The notes below the pieces were generated by a model. The model was not told where the DNA came from. It ran no database searches and saw only the letters and a program-made list of their open reading frames with translations. A stretch of 64,000 bases of DNA. Source: Lytechinus variegatus. Lineage: Eukaryota > Echinodermata > Echinoidea > Temnopleuroida > Toxopneustidae. Location: positions 2,377,059-2,441,058 of the forward strand of contig NC_054744.1 of assembly GCF_018143015.1 (NCBI RefSeq). The letters are read 5' to 3'. This document shows, piece after piece, positions 11,144 to 22,800 of the stretch (position 1 is its first letter; each line of letters begins with the position of its first letter). Made by a program: the position numbers and the translations under genes.

Positions 11144-12379
11144 GGGTTAGTGCTTAGCTGGGACGACCCGATCCGACTGATCGTCAGATGAACAGATTTT
11201 CGACACTAAACCACTTTTAATTTCCTTTGTCCGACTTTTGTCGGGTGTAGGTGGGTTTTGAACAATGGCAATTAATTAAGCCGCCATGCACTGATGGATC
11301 ATAGCTTTTGCTTTAATATATACAGTACATTTATGATAAAACTGTCATGAAAAGGGGAATTTTAAGCTTTTTTTTTTAAATTAACTTAATAGAGGTATAC
11401 ATAACTCACCTTGATCAGCCTTATAAGAAAGCGTTTGCCATTTTCTTGTTTATTCATTAGCAAAAAAGAATGCCCATTTTTGCGTATCCAAAAAAGTTTA
11501 CACTTAATTTGAAAAAGCCCTGGGAATAAAAAAAAATACAACATGTGGGTAATTTCTTTCACATATAATCTTGGGTTTGGGTCTCATATATCCAATGAAA
11601 GTAAAAGTTTTGACAGAATGTTACACTTGAGTGAGCACTGTCCATTTTGTAAAGCTCGCAGACATCTGTTTGCGCAGATCGAATGCTCGTTTTCATGCTG
11701 TGTCAAGGGGAAAGGCGAATGTCAAACTTACCCTGCGAAACATTTCTCATAATATATTTCCCTTGCACTTTTGGTCAACTGAAATCAAACGGATACATTC
11801 AAGCATTTTGTAACAATTTTGCCACCCAAATTTAAATTTCAACACTTATAGGCACAATTTTTACTCTTTTTTGTGCCAGCTGGATCTGAGGACATATAAC
11901 TGAATCTGAACAAAAGTTTATATCAGACATCTCAAAAAGTTTTCACTGAGTTTCATCATTGAAAGTGGGTATACATTTCATTTTTTATTAAATACTTGTT
12001 TCTCCACACTTTTCCCGAGCTTGACAATGATTAACAAAATAAAAATCAAGCCTAAGCCATTTCATGTAAATCATAGCTCAGTGTAAAGCAAATATCGTCA
12101 CGATGGCCTCGGTGTGTGGGGGAGTGTATACGTGGGGCGCAATGCACTCTTTGAAGTGTTTTGGGCAAGGAAACAAGTAAAGTTAGAAAGGGAAAAATAT
12201 ATCTTCAAATCAATTTTTCCAGCTAAAGTCCACGTGTTCGTCATGATTAAGGTCTACTTTTATTCTCATAACTATTTCAAAGTTCTGCGCAATTCAGTTT
12301 TCATTAACTTTTGTGGTGCTCACTCAAGTGGAAATATTTTTCGACAGTTATATCGTCATTTGCCTAAATAGATATATGT

Positions 12380-12641
12380 CAGAAGCGGATCTAGAGGGGG
12401 GGTTGCAACCCCCAAAAAAAAATCCGGGGACCATTTTTTTAAAGTTATCTTTTTTAAAAACTTGTAATTTTATTTTATTCTATTTCTATGTATTTATTTC
12501 ATTTATTATTATTATTATTGTTTTAGATGCAAGAAAACGTCATTTTCACACACAGACTTTCAAAAATTTTCCCTACTGTGGGAGGGGGACACCCCCCTCC
12601 CACCCCCCCCCCCCTTTATAAAAAGCTGGATCCGCCCCGAT
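12380..12641. mobile_element. MITE with GCGGATC(T/C)AG ends (right duplication copy)
   Basis: Duplicate of 8288-8554, differing mainly in the lengths of C, G and A runs. Confidence 0.6.
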
Positions 12642-12818
12642 GTTAAACTGTGGAAAAAATCTTCAGGATATTACAAAATGTATTTTTACAGGATTTTTTC
12701 TAAGTGTAAACTTTTTTTTGATACACACTGTAGATCCAATGATACATGGAATCATTTCCTGCTCGGAGCGCGCGGAAAATCATAATTTTGTGTAGTACTA
12801 TGTAAAAAACAAATATTA

Positions 12819-13613
12819 TATTGTATTTGGTTAATTTGCCAATTTCTGTGTAACTTTATAGTTTTATTTCCTTTTTGCACTTACAGAATTATTGGGGGCC
12901 ACGCTCTGCTTGCCCCCCCCCCAATATTTTCGTTGGTAGGGCCATCGCCCCACCCCCTCTCTCCCCCAGGATCGACGCCTCTGTAAATAAATCTACAACA
13001 TCTTCAATTTCCTGAATAGGATCGATACTCAACATGCATAATATTCTGGGCTGCAAAACTTGACCCAGGATTTCTGCCCATGTAGCTCTTAAACACTTAG
13101 AAATAATATTGCAGAAAAATACAGAGAATAGAGTTAAACCACTCTAACCTGACGGGGGCCGGCAAGGGCGAACCCATTTTCTCCCCCAATAATTTTGACA
13201 ACAGTTTAGCTGTGTTTGAAACTAAAAGCTCTATGAAACCATTATACTTGACATTGAAATATATACATAGACAATTTCAAGTTTTCGGAGCTCTTCATAT
13301 GTGTAAAATTGCGCGCCAAACATTTTGGATATTCTTTTTCAACCACCCCCGCCCCCAATCCGAAATATGGATCCACAAGACCACAACCCTAGCTCTAATC
13401 TATTTTTTTAATAGCCTGGGTAATTTAGAGAGATATATAGCAACCGAACCAGTCACCCCCCCCCCCCTCGAGCGTGAGTAAATAGCCCAGGCTAATCATG
13501 TTTGTTGAATATAATTCATCCAGTTATGTATTCTCTGTATTGAATATGTGCCCCTTCAATCAAGAGCGTAAAAATAATGAAAAAGGAGGAAATACTTCAT
13601 AATTAGGCCTATG
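12819..13613. other. No gene recognised; C/G-run-rich spacer
   Basis: Contains long C runs (about 12915, 13455) and short C-rich blocks, but no convincing gene or complete element. Confidence 0.5.
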
Positions 13614-14217
13614 AGTTAGTCAATTCCACCCCAGAAATGTTGATTTGAATAAATAGAGAAAAATCAAACGAACATATAATGCTGAAAATTTCATCAAAGT
13701 CGGATGTAAAATAAGAAAGTTATGACATTTTAAAGGTTCGCTTATTTTTCATAAAACAGTGATATGCACATCTCAGTGACATGCAAAATTATGAGCCAGT
13801 CGATGATGTCCATCACTCACTATTTCTTTTGTTTTTATTGTTTGAATTATACAATATTTCATTTTTTACAGATTTGACAATCGACCAACTTGACTGAACC
13901 ATATTTTATTAAACAATGCTAATTCCACATGTTCAGGGAGGAATTAATTGTTATTTCATTTGACAATGAGAAGAAAATTAGAATATTTCATACAATAAAA
14001 TACAAAAGAAATAGTGAGTGGATGATGTCATCAGTGCATACCGACCAGGATGTGTGTATAAAACTGTTTTGTAAAATTAAGCAAAACTTTAAAATATCAT
14101 ACTTTCTTATTTTATATCCGATTTGATGAAATTGTCTGTGTTATGCTTGTTAGGTTTTCCTCTTTTTACTCAAATCAACTTTTTGTTGGGGGTGACTTGT
14201 CCTTCAAAGGACATCAT
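13614..14217. mobile_element. TTAA-type palindromic MITE, AAAGGACAAGTCC family (copy 1)
   Basis: About 600 bp in which the left half is the inverse of the right half. Internal marks are TTTCATCAAAGTCGGATGTA and AAGAAAGTTATGACATTTTA on the left and their inverse on the right, ending TTGGGGGTGACTTGTCCTTC. The left terminus is worn. Better copies are at 18711-19311, 35757-36369 and 37971-38568. Confidence 0.8.
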
Positions 14218-14640
14218 TCCAAATGGGCATGCAAGGAAATTGGGGGAAATTCAGCACCAAAAAAGACGTAGTGTATTCGGATTCCACATACATAAATGCA
14301 AGCGTGCGACATCGACGTGTGCGTTGTGTGCGCGTTGATTCGGCACACCCATTTCTTTGATCAAGGAAGATATAGATCTAGGCCCTATCTCTCTTTCTCA
14401 GGAATTTTTTTCGAAGTAAGTAATTACTTTACTTGGTGAAGCTAATAAGTCTAGTGTCATTTTTTAAGCTGCGGTAGTTCTAGCTTTTGAAATAGTACCA
14501 GGTAGTGAGAGTATTAGTGGCAAATTGAGGGAACGAGAGAGACTAGACTGATTGAGAGTGAGACGGGTCACTCGAGAAAATTTTATGTCGGCCACTGCTT
14601 CATGCTACGGTACCGTATATAAGCGGGCCACCAAGACTCA
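14218..14640. other. No gene recognised
   Basis: Unique-looking sequence. It includes GGTACCGTATATAAGCGGGC near 14609-14628, a possible TATA-type core promoter for transcription to the right. There is no other support for a start here. Confidence 0.3.
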
Positions 14641-14710
14641 GAGCTTCGGCCTCTGTTATGTTGGTTGTTCCGCTGAACTCCGTTGGCTCCACTTACCAAA
14701 TACAGAGACT
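14641..14710 (+). repeat. Inverted repeat, left arm
   Basis: GAGCTTCGGCCTCTGTTATG through TACCAAATACAGAGAC recurs inverted at 15315-15388 with a few changes. Further inverted matches lie around 14868-14900 and 15415-15460, so the arms extend discontinuously. Confidence 0.7.
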
Positions 14711-15314
14711 GCAATGCAATTTCACCTGCAAAAATGCCAAGTTATGCATGTTACCGACAAGAGGGTAGTTATCAAGAGTTCGTTACCATATTGCATTCAT
14801 GGAATACCCCTGGTGGAGACTGATAAAGCAGAATAAGTTGGTGTAAACTAGTTTCAGGCAAAAAATAGCCTGGACTGGAGGCGTCTGGGGAGTAAAAAAT
14901 CATCTAGGCCTATCGGCTATTCGCCAGTATCGGTACTAATACTATACGTAACGTAGACAGCTGGCAGCCGTCTGTTTCGAGGAGTTTTTTTAAACATTTT
15001 TTTAAAATTTCTCCTCGTACACAAAGTCACAATGCAGCCACCATTAATATTACGGGACTTGCAATGCAAAATCCCCCCGTCAGGGCTCTTCAATTTTTGT
15101 CTTTAATGAATAAAAATTTTGAAGATTAACGCAACCAAAATGCAAATTAATATTCCCTCTTGGCATTAATTGACAAAAAACGGAGAAAAATCAAGTTAAA
15201 AGGAACAAAAACAGTGTCTTACCTCGGCTGTCGCTCAAATTCACTTCCCCGTTTGATCCGATCTTAAGTACATAAACATATGGCCATTGAGTCCCCTGTA
15301 CAGATCGCGCTAGA

Positions 15315-15388
15315 ACTTCGGTCTCTGTATTTGGTCAGGGAAGCCAACAGAGTTCAGCTGGACAACCAACATAACAGAGACCGAAGCT
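15315..15388 (-). repeat. Inverted repeat, right arm
   Basis: Inverse of 14641-14710, about 600 bp away. It is followed by ACGTAACGTTA, which resembles ACGTAACGTA at 14945. It may be a foldback element or an inverted duplication of an upstream region; unresolved. Confidence 0.7.
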
Positions 15389-15730
15389 TTTAGTCTATAC
15401 GTAACGTTACTTGTTAGGCTTACTCCCCTGACGCCTGGCTCGGCTATCTATAGCTGGCTGTAGTGTAGAGGCCAGAATTACCCATGGTGAAACTAGACCT
15501 AGGCCTAAATCACCAATTTTATTTTTTGTTTTGCGCCCAAACTAAGTAAGGTACATTTGTACATGGGCAAATTTTATGTTTACCCCCATTTTTTATCAAA
15601 TTTCCTAATTTTCATGAAATGAATAGTAGTAAAATTGACAAAAATTAAGAGCAAGAGCGTTCACTTACCCCGTCTGTTTACGTCACCATTTTCCATTCTT
15701 TTGTTATCGATACCTAGATACCACACACGT

Positions 15731-15913
15731 GCAGATCTGCAACTTAGATATAAAAAATACTTGCATTTGCCGATTAATATCGCGATTCATAAAATATTTG
15801 TTTCGGTTAATAAATATAAAGTAATTTATATTATTGACTAAAACAAATATTTTACGATTCCTGATATCTATCGGCCGATGCAAGTAATTTTTTAATCCAA
15901 GTTGGCAGCTCTA
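15731..15913. mobile_element. Palindromic MITE
   Basis: The left half (AATACTTGCATTTGCCGATT, AAAATATTTGTTT) and right half (AAACAAATATTTTACGATTC, CGATGCAAGTAATTTTT) are inverse. It runs straight into the palindrome at 15902-15930, which looks like the start of a second, truncated copy. Confidence 0.7.
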
Positions 15914-15930
15914 CACTGTAGAGCTGCCAA
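15902..15930. repeat. 29-bp near-perfect palindrome
   Basis: TTGGCAGCTCTACA followed by CTGTAGAGCTGCCAA. It is formed where two copies of the GAGCTGCCAA end face each other. Confidence 0.7.
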
Positions 15931-16019
15931 TTTGGATTTAAAAATTACCAACCCTGAAGGAAATGAACTATGGTAGAACTAGAAGAAGGGCTGCGTGCAT
16001 GCAATGAAATTACCTTCCA

Positions 16020-16385
16020 TCAGGTACAGACTGCAGAGGTGACATGATACAAGCCTATAAAACAGTCTTATAAAATAGATCTGAACAGAGCCTTTAGAGG
16101 CCTATTCTTCACATCAGCTACCACTCAAGCAATGCATGGCCATCCTTAGAAGCTATTTTTGAAAAGGAGTAGGATGAGTGTGAGGCAAAACACCGTTCAT
16201 TGTTATAGTGGTCTGCGACTGGAATTCTTTTCCTGCCGAAGTAGTCACAACATCAACAGTCAATGGCTTCAAAACAAAGTTAGACAAGTTTTGGTCGGCG
16301 TGCTGATTATATCTTGCATTAGTACAGCACTAGCACAAATAACAGAGATGCAGTATAGGAATTTATCCAACCTACATGTATGAAG
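16020..16385 (+). mobile_element. LINE 3' fragment (reverse transcriptase ORF C-terminus, degenerate)
   Basis: Pieces of the usual C-terminal end of a non-LTR retrotransposon ORF2 are readable: GDMIQAYK near 16040, and DWNSFPAEVVTTSTVNGFK with KLDKFW near 16215-16300. Stops and frame changes separate them. The W-N-S-x-P...F-K...LD..W pattern is typical of CR1/L2/Jockey-type LINEs. It ends about 330 bp before the first coding exon of the tropomyosin-like gene. Confidence 0.65.
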
Positions 16386-16408
16386 ACAACATATTACAAG
16401 TTAGACCA

Positions 16409-16470
16409 GGGGGGGAGGTGTTTTACAAAGATTTAAGTATGACTTAGAGTTGCACATTTAATTGTGCTGT
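16409..16470. mobile_element. Fragment of GGGTGTTTCACAAAGA MITE
   Basis: GGTGTTTTACAAAGATTTAAGTATGACTTA matches one end of the elements at 40781-40996 and 33289-33893. Only one end is present. Confidence 0.6.
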
Positions 16471-16713
16471 TTTAATAATTTCTTCCAGTGTAAATGCTGC
16501 TTCAAGACGATGAAAACAAATGCGCTGGTTATGTGTATATATATGTGCAACTTTTTACATACAATTATTTCATATTAAAAATATTAAAACTTCTTCCTGT
16601 AGTTTAGGTGCATATATACATGTGTGTATACATCTTTGCTTTTAGCATTTGCATTTAGCTGTCTTCCTAATCCTATTTTCCAGTCTTGATAGCTTTGACG
16701 ACATTGAGACAAC

Positions 16714-16839
16714 ATGAGCGCCAAACTGGGCAACATCAAGGAGCGCATCAAAGCGATTCAGCTAAGCATTGATGAGGCAAATAAAACCATCAGAGAGCGT
16801 CAAACTCAATACGAGGAACAAAGGCAGAGAGCTGAAGAT
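16714..16839 (+). CDS. Tropomyosin-like exon 1 (residues 1-42)
   Basis: Starts MSAKLGNIKE and ends in phase 0 before GTAAGT. It corresponds to exon 1b of short tropomyosins (44 codons in mammals, 42 here). In-frame TGA at 16705-16707 fixes this as the first possible ATG. Confidence 0.85.
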
Positions 16840-19800
16840 GTAAGTGAATACATATCCAGAATTACATTTCATTTTTGTCTCGCCTGCATAGCAGAGTGCA
16901 GACTAAATAGGCGCCGCTTTTCTGACGACGGCGGCGTCAACGTTGAAATCTTAACCAAGGTTAAGTTTTTGAAATGCCATCATAACTTAGAAGGTATATG
17001 GACCTAGTTCATTGAGAGTAATCAAGTATTACTGAACATCCTGTGCAAGTTTCAGATCACATAACCAAGGTCAAATGTCATTTATTTTCGAGTCAATGAA
17101 CTTTGGTAATGTTGGGGGTATTTGTAGAATTTTTATCATAACTTTAAAAGTTTATGGATCTTGTCCATGAAACTTGGACATAAGAGCAACCATATATCCC
17201 TGAATATCCTATGCACATTTCAGGTCACATGACTATTCAAGGTCAAAGGTCATTAAAGGTCAATGAGCTTTGGGCATGTTAGGGGTATTTGTTGAATTGG
17301 CATATCTAAAGTTAGTGGATCTGGTTCATGAAAAATAGACATAAGGGTAATCAAGTATGAATGATTGTTTTGCACACGTCTTCGGTCTCATGATCATGGT
17401 CAAACGCCATTTTGGGTCAATGGACATAGTATTTTAAATTATCATATGAATGTTTTCTTTTGTGAATAATTATTCAATAGCTGTTTTCAAAGTCAGCGCT
17501 GCTGCTATATCAAATCGTGCAATTCAGGCGAGACTGCCAGAGGCGTTCCGTTTGTTAATGATATGGAAGCATTTTGATATTTGAACTTTAAATTTTGAAT
17601 TTTAAGCCAATTAGAGCTGTATGTTTGGCCAATAATGGACTGAAATTTCAGTGAACCAATATTTGCACCAAATCAACATATGTTACCTCTCACAATAGTT
17701 AAAATATGGGGGTTTACATTTAATATTTGTAGTAAACATACTTCAAATTCCAATATATCAGTTATAAAAGGTTAAGACAGTATAGAAACCTTTTAAAATA
17801 CATCGCATTTATATTAGAAATCCCATTGTTATCTTCTCACACATGTAAATGTATGTCCTACTTAGGTAAATTACTAAATCTACATTGTACATTGTATTTG
17901 CCATTATTTGAATACTAGTGATTTGTTGTGCATATATATACTTGGCTAAAAAATTGGTAAAGTCAATATGATAAACATGATGATGAAATGCTTCCATAAT
18001 TGTTTGCTTTTTCATGTGCAACTCACCTGCCCCTGCATTCCTATTAGGTACAGGTATTTGCCCTATTTCGACAGTACTAATCTTTGTGTTTATGATAATT
18101 ACAATGCTCGTAACAAATTGAGCATTTTGGTTTATTTGCTACTTATCTTTAGTTTGAGGAACAGATCAAGATCCTGAACAATAAACTTCGAGCTGCGGAG
18201 GAGATCCAATCCGAGAAAGAAAATGAGATGTCAAATCTCAAAGGGAAAATTCATGAAATAGAGACAGAATCTGAAGAAAATGCCAGGTAAATTATGAGTG
18301 TATCAACAGAGGTACATAGGGTCATTTTCACGGTAACTGACATTATACGGCACAATTTAACACACTTTTCATTGTGTGTATGATTATCTCTAAAACAACA
18401 AATGATTGGAGTTTGCTTTTATCATACACACAATGAAAAGTGTGTAAAATTGTGCTGTGTAACGTCAGTTACCGTGAAAATACCCATAGGTGTTCCTTTT
18501 CTCTAAATTGTTGAAAAATATGAAGATAGGGGGACAAAAACTGCATTGCACGGCTGTTGTTAAATGAGATTTTACATACATGTAACAGATTTTATTTCCA
18601 ACAAATTCTAGGACAATGCCCCCCCCCCCCCACACACACACACAACTTGAAAGTTGTCTCAGAAAGGAGCTGTCAATTTTATCAGGTATCCATCCACACT
18701 TAGATTTCCATTTAAAGGTCAAGTCCATCCCTGAAAATTGTTGATTTGAATTGATAGAGAAAAATCAGAGAAACATAATGCTGCAAATTTTATCGAAATC
18801 AGATGTAGAATAAGAAAGTTATGACATTTTTAACTTTCGCTTATTTTTCACAAAACAGTTAAATGCACAACTCACCGAAATGCAAATAAGAGAGTCGATG
18901 ATTTCAATCACTCACTATTTCTTTTGCTTTTTATTGTTTGAATAATACAATATTTCAATTTTTACGGATTTGACAATAAGGACCAACTTAATTTAGCCAT
19001 AAACTGTTAAAATAATGGTAATTCCACATGTTCAGGGCGAAATAAAATTTTGTTTCACTTGACAAGGAGGAATTAGAAATATTTCATATAATAAAATACA
19101 AAAGAAATAGTGAGTGGGTGACATCAGTCTGCCAATTTGCATACTGACCAGGATGTGCATTTAACTGTTTTGTGAAATTAAGCGAAACTTTAAAATGTCA
19201 TAACTTTCTTATTTTACATCCGATTTTGATGAAATTTTCAGTATTTTGCTTGTTGGATTTTTCTCCTTTTTTTTAAAATTAACTTTTTGTTGGGGTGGAC
19301 TTGTCCTTTAAGCTGTGGTAGCACCAAGCATAATGCTAGCTCATAAGGATGATTTTTCAGCTTGATTAAAAACCTTAATTCAACCTAGTGGGACTTTGGA
19401 AATAAAATTACTGAGCATGATTTCTTGCTTGAATTTATTGGCCTGTGACACTAGAATAAAGTTGCATTTTCTGTTGGTGCTGCTATATTTGTGTTAAAAA
19501 AAAAGATGATTCACTTGTCATTCCAAGATGGTGCTATAATTCTAGTGGTGCATTGGAATAAATACGATTCACAGACATACTGAACAAGGATGGCAGCTTC
19601 CATGCACAATACCACAACGTTATGGGCTGGTAAATAAGCAAGATAATTTCAAATTTGTGCCTGTTTGTCTTATTTCCATAGTTTCCCTTGGTTGATTTGA
19701 ATGTTTAAACTTTATTATCATGTGAAAGTATTGATGATAAAGCTAAAAAATATTTCTTAAACTGATTAATTTTAGAAGTATTTGACACTGAGGGCTTTAT

Positions 19801-22800
19801 AATTTTATAATTTTTAGGGACGCAAGCTTTGAGCCTCTATGATTTACATGTAGATCCAACTCCCTTTTCCCATGCAAGCATTGAAACTCATATGATTTAT
19901 CTACTGGAGTTTCCGTGTGTAGTCTTCTCCTTATATTGTGAGCATTTATATGTCATAGTCCATAACAAATCCGGGATGCCCCCAAATCTGACAAACTAAT
20001 ACAAGTAAAAGATTGGTTTTACAACCCATTCAAATTGGACCCAAGCATTACTTCCTCCAGTTTGGTCTTTGGATTTATTTAAATTTTAGTGTATGGCTGC
20101 CTTTTTTTGTGCTAAAGGTGTTTTTATGTTGTTAATGTTTATATTACTACAGATTTGGAAATGTTTTGAAGATGCGTGAGCAGAAAAATCTTGAAAGAGT
20201 GAGTACTTTTCTTTTATTGTCCCAAGAGAATTTAAAACACAAGGCAACTAAGTGTTCATAGTAATCTTAAAGGGGAATGAAGCCTTTGGAACAAGTTGGC
20301 TTGTGTGGAAACAGAAAAATCAAATAATAAGATCAAATAAAAAAAAAAGTAAAAATCGGACAAATAATGAGATAGTTATGAGCATTTGAATATTGCGATC
20401 ACTGATGCCATGGAGATTCTCCTATTGGCAAAGATGTGTGATGTCACGTGATCAACTTTCCCTTTGATGGACTATAAACTACCCACAAAATGTCTCTTTT
20501 TGCTCTTTCCTATGGTGATACAAACTCTTCATAATGTATTCTCTGAAAATCTGTATTACATGCCCTCCTATAGAAAGAATACATGATCTACTGCAGATAG
20601 ATATAATAAAGGAGGCAGTTTAAGTGAAATATAATCAAAATTAATGAGAAAGCTGTTCACATGTGACATCACATATCTTTGTCGCATTGCCCATGGGAGG
20701 ATCTACATTACAATAATGATCTAAAATTCAATTGCTCATAACTTTCTTCCTATTCATTCAATTTATCTCAAACTTTTGTTGATCTGTTTCTTTGATATTT
20801 CTGTTTTCGCACAAGCTATCTTGTTTCAAGGGTTTCATTTCCCATTAAACTTCAATGCTCAGTACAAAGTCATATTTATTCAAATATTGCTTTCATTTTA
20901 AAGTGTATAACAAAATATAAAGTAAGCTGGAAAGATAAAAAAGAACCCCAAAGAAACTGAAGAAGGGTGTAAAGTTTATTCTACAATTTAAAATTATGAG
21001 GAGTATTGAGAATGGGAAGACTGAGTCTGGTATAAAAGCCAATCATCATTTCCAACAGTTTTTAATTCCTTTCTCACATCACTTAATCCTAAAAGGACCG
21101 GGGGGGGGCATGATGCCCCCTCTACACTTCGCGCGATATTTCTGAAATGCAAATAGCAAAATTTTATGACTTTTTATCTTTGAAGTCTCGCGAAACTTTT
21201 GAGACCAAATCAACTTTTGGTTGGGGTGAACTTGTCCTTTAAACAGCTTATGTGAAGTTGTGGGAATGATGTGAACTAAAATGGGATCTCTCATCTTAGA
21301 AATGAAAACAATTCTGGCCCCTGATAATATGCATTTTTTTGGGGGGTATGAGACTCCATCTCACGTATTTACATCTATATGAAAATGTAGGATACAATCT
21401 CCATATACACTGCTTTCTGATGATGAATTGCCAATTGGTGTTCACCCACATTGTCAACTTTGTTGCATTTGATCTCATCTTACATTGGGTGATTTCGAGT
21501 TCGGTGTTCAGTGTTGGTGTTTGTAGCGCGAAAAGCCTGCTGAACCGAGCTTCAACACCGAGCTGGGTACAGAGGAACGATACCGATCGCGTTATCGATA
21601 ACTTATGACACCTCTGCGCTGCACTGCTGATCACCTCAACTTTACGCGAGAACATCTCGACGAAAGTGAAGTCGGAGAGAGATTACTCTAAATCTCATCG
21701 TACAAAATGCAAAGGCTAAAATGACTTCACGAATCTGAAAGAGTACATATATATATAAACCCCTCAAAAAAAGTTTTGCAACTCAGTTTTGGGGATGATA
21801 TCTTTTTGGTTAATGAAGTATAAAAGATGAAACTGGTATCATTAGAAAGCTGAATTGTTCTTCTTTACAATGACATGCCATTTGCTGTGATTATGTAATC
21901 ATGGAATATGCAATCACCCTGAACGTTGAGAAAAGTCAGAAGTGAAATGTTGCAAAATGCATTGATTTCTAACAAGAGTCTCCATTTCTATAGAATTTCC
22001 ACCATGCAGGTGACAGTGAATGCACTCGGTCCATCCTCGAAACAATTGGAAATTCACTATTGGAAACATTTCATTTCTAACATTGCTGCGTATTATCATG
22101 TCTGTGTATTTCATGATAACACTATCACTACAAATGACACATGAATGTAAAGAATATTCATGCTTTCTAAAGATATCACTTTTACACATGATGATGGCAC
22201 ATTAAGAAATTTATCAGCACTCAAACTTGCAGTTAGAGTTGCAGAACTCAAACATGACATGACAACGAATGTTGCCACATTTCATTTTTTACATTGCTGC
22301 ATATTTATCATGTCTGTGTATTTCATGATAACATTAGCATTACAAATGACACATGATCGTAAAGAGAAATAATCATACTTTCCAATGATACCTCTTTTAC
22401 ATATGATGATGGCACACTAAGAAATTTATTAGCACTCAAACCTGAGTTGCAGAACTTTTTTTGAGGGGTTTATTATTGTCCATTAAAATGTTTCAGGCTC
22501 TAATGATTTGCAATCGTCTTATCTGCAAAAATATAATTTTATTGGGATGTTTCATCATGTTTGCTGCCTGTTCGTTGGCTTCAAATCACCAACAGCAACA
22601 CCGAACTTGAAATCAACGATATTCCAAATCCTTGGGGGTTGATGTTGGTGAATGGGGAAATCGTCAACGTCAACACCAGCACTCAACACGAATTGCCGGA
22701 AATACGTCATATTTTTTCCGAGGTCAATCCGAACACCAGCACCATTTCAAGTACGGTGTTTGGGCTGGTGTTGGTGTTGTCACAACACCAGATTTCAACA

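Larger units (their letters stand above)
8742..12818. repeat. Tandem segmental duplication, right copy
   Basis: Same order and orientation as 2803-8733. It begins TGTTGTCTGTTGACCAATTT directly after the end of the left copy (the junction is AAAGCGG) and ends at CAAATATTATA. It lacks the two left-copy inserts and so keeps their empty sites. Confidence 0.9.

Noticed and set aside
7452-12371. Identical short frames (69, 60 and 85 codons) in both duplication copies
   Set aside because: They are identical because the DNA is a recent duplication. No homology recognised, no conserved start context, and flanks are elements.
14552-14836. 94-codon frame MRVRRVTRENF...
   Set aside because: Overlaps the inverted repeat arm. 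No recognised domain and no splice signals that connect it to the tropomyosin-like gene.
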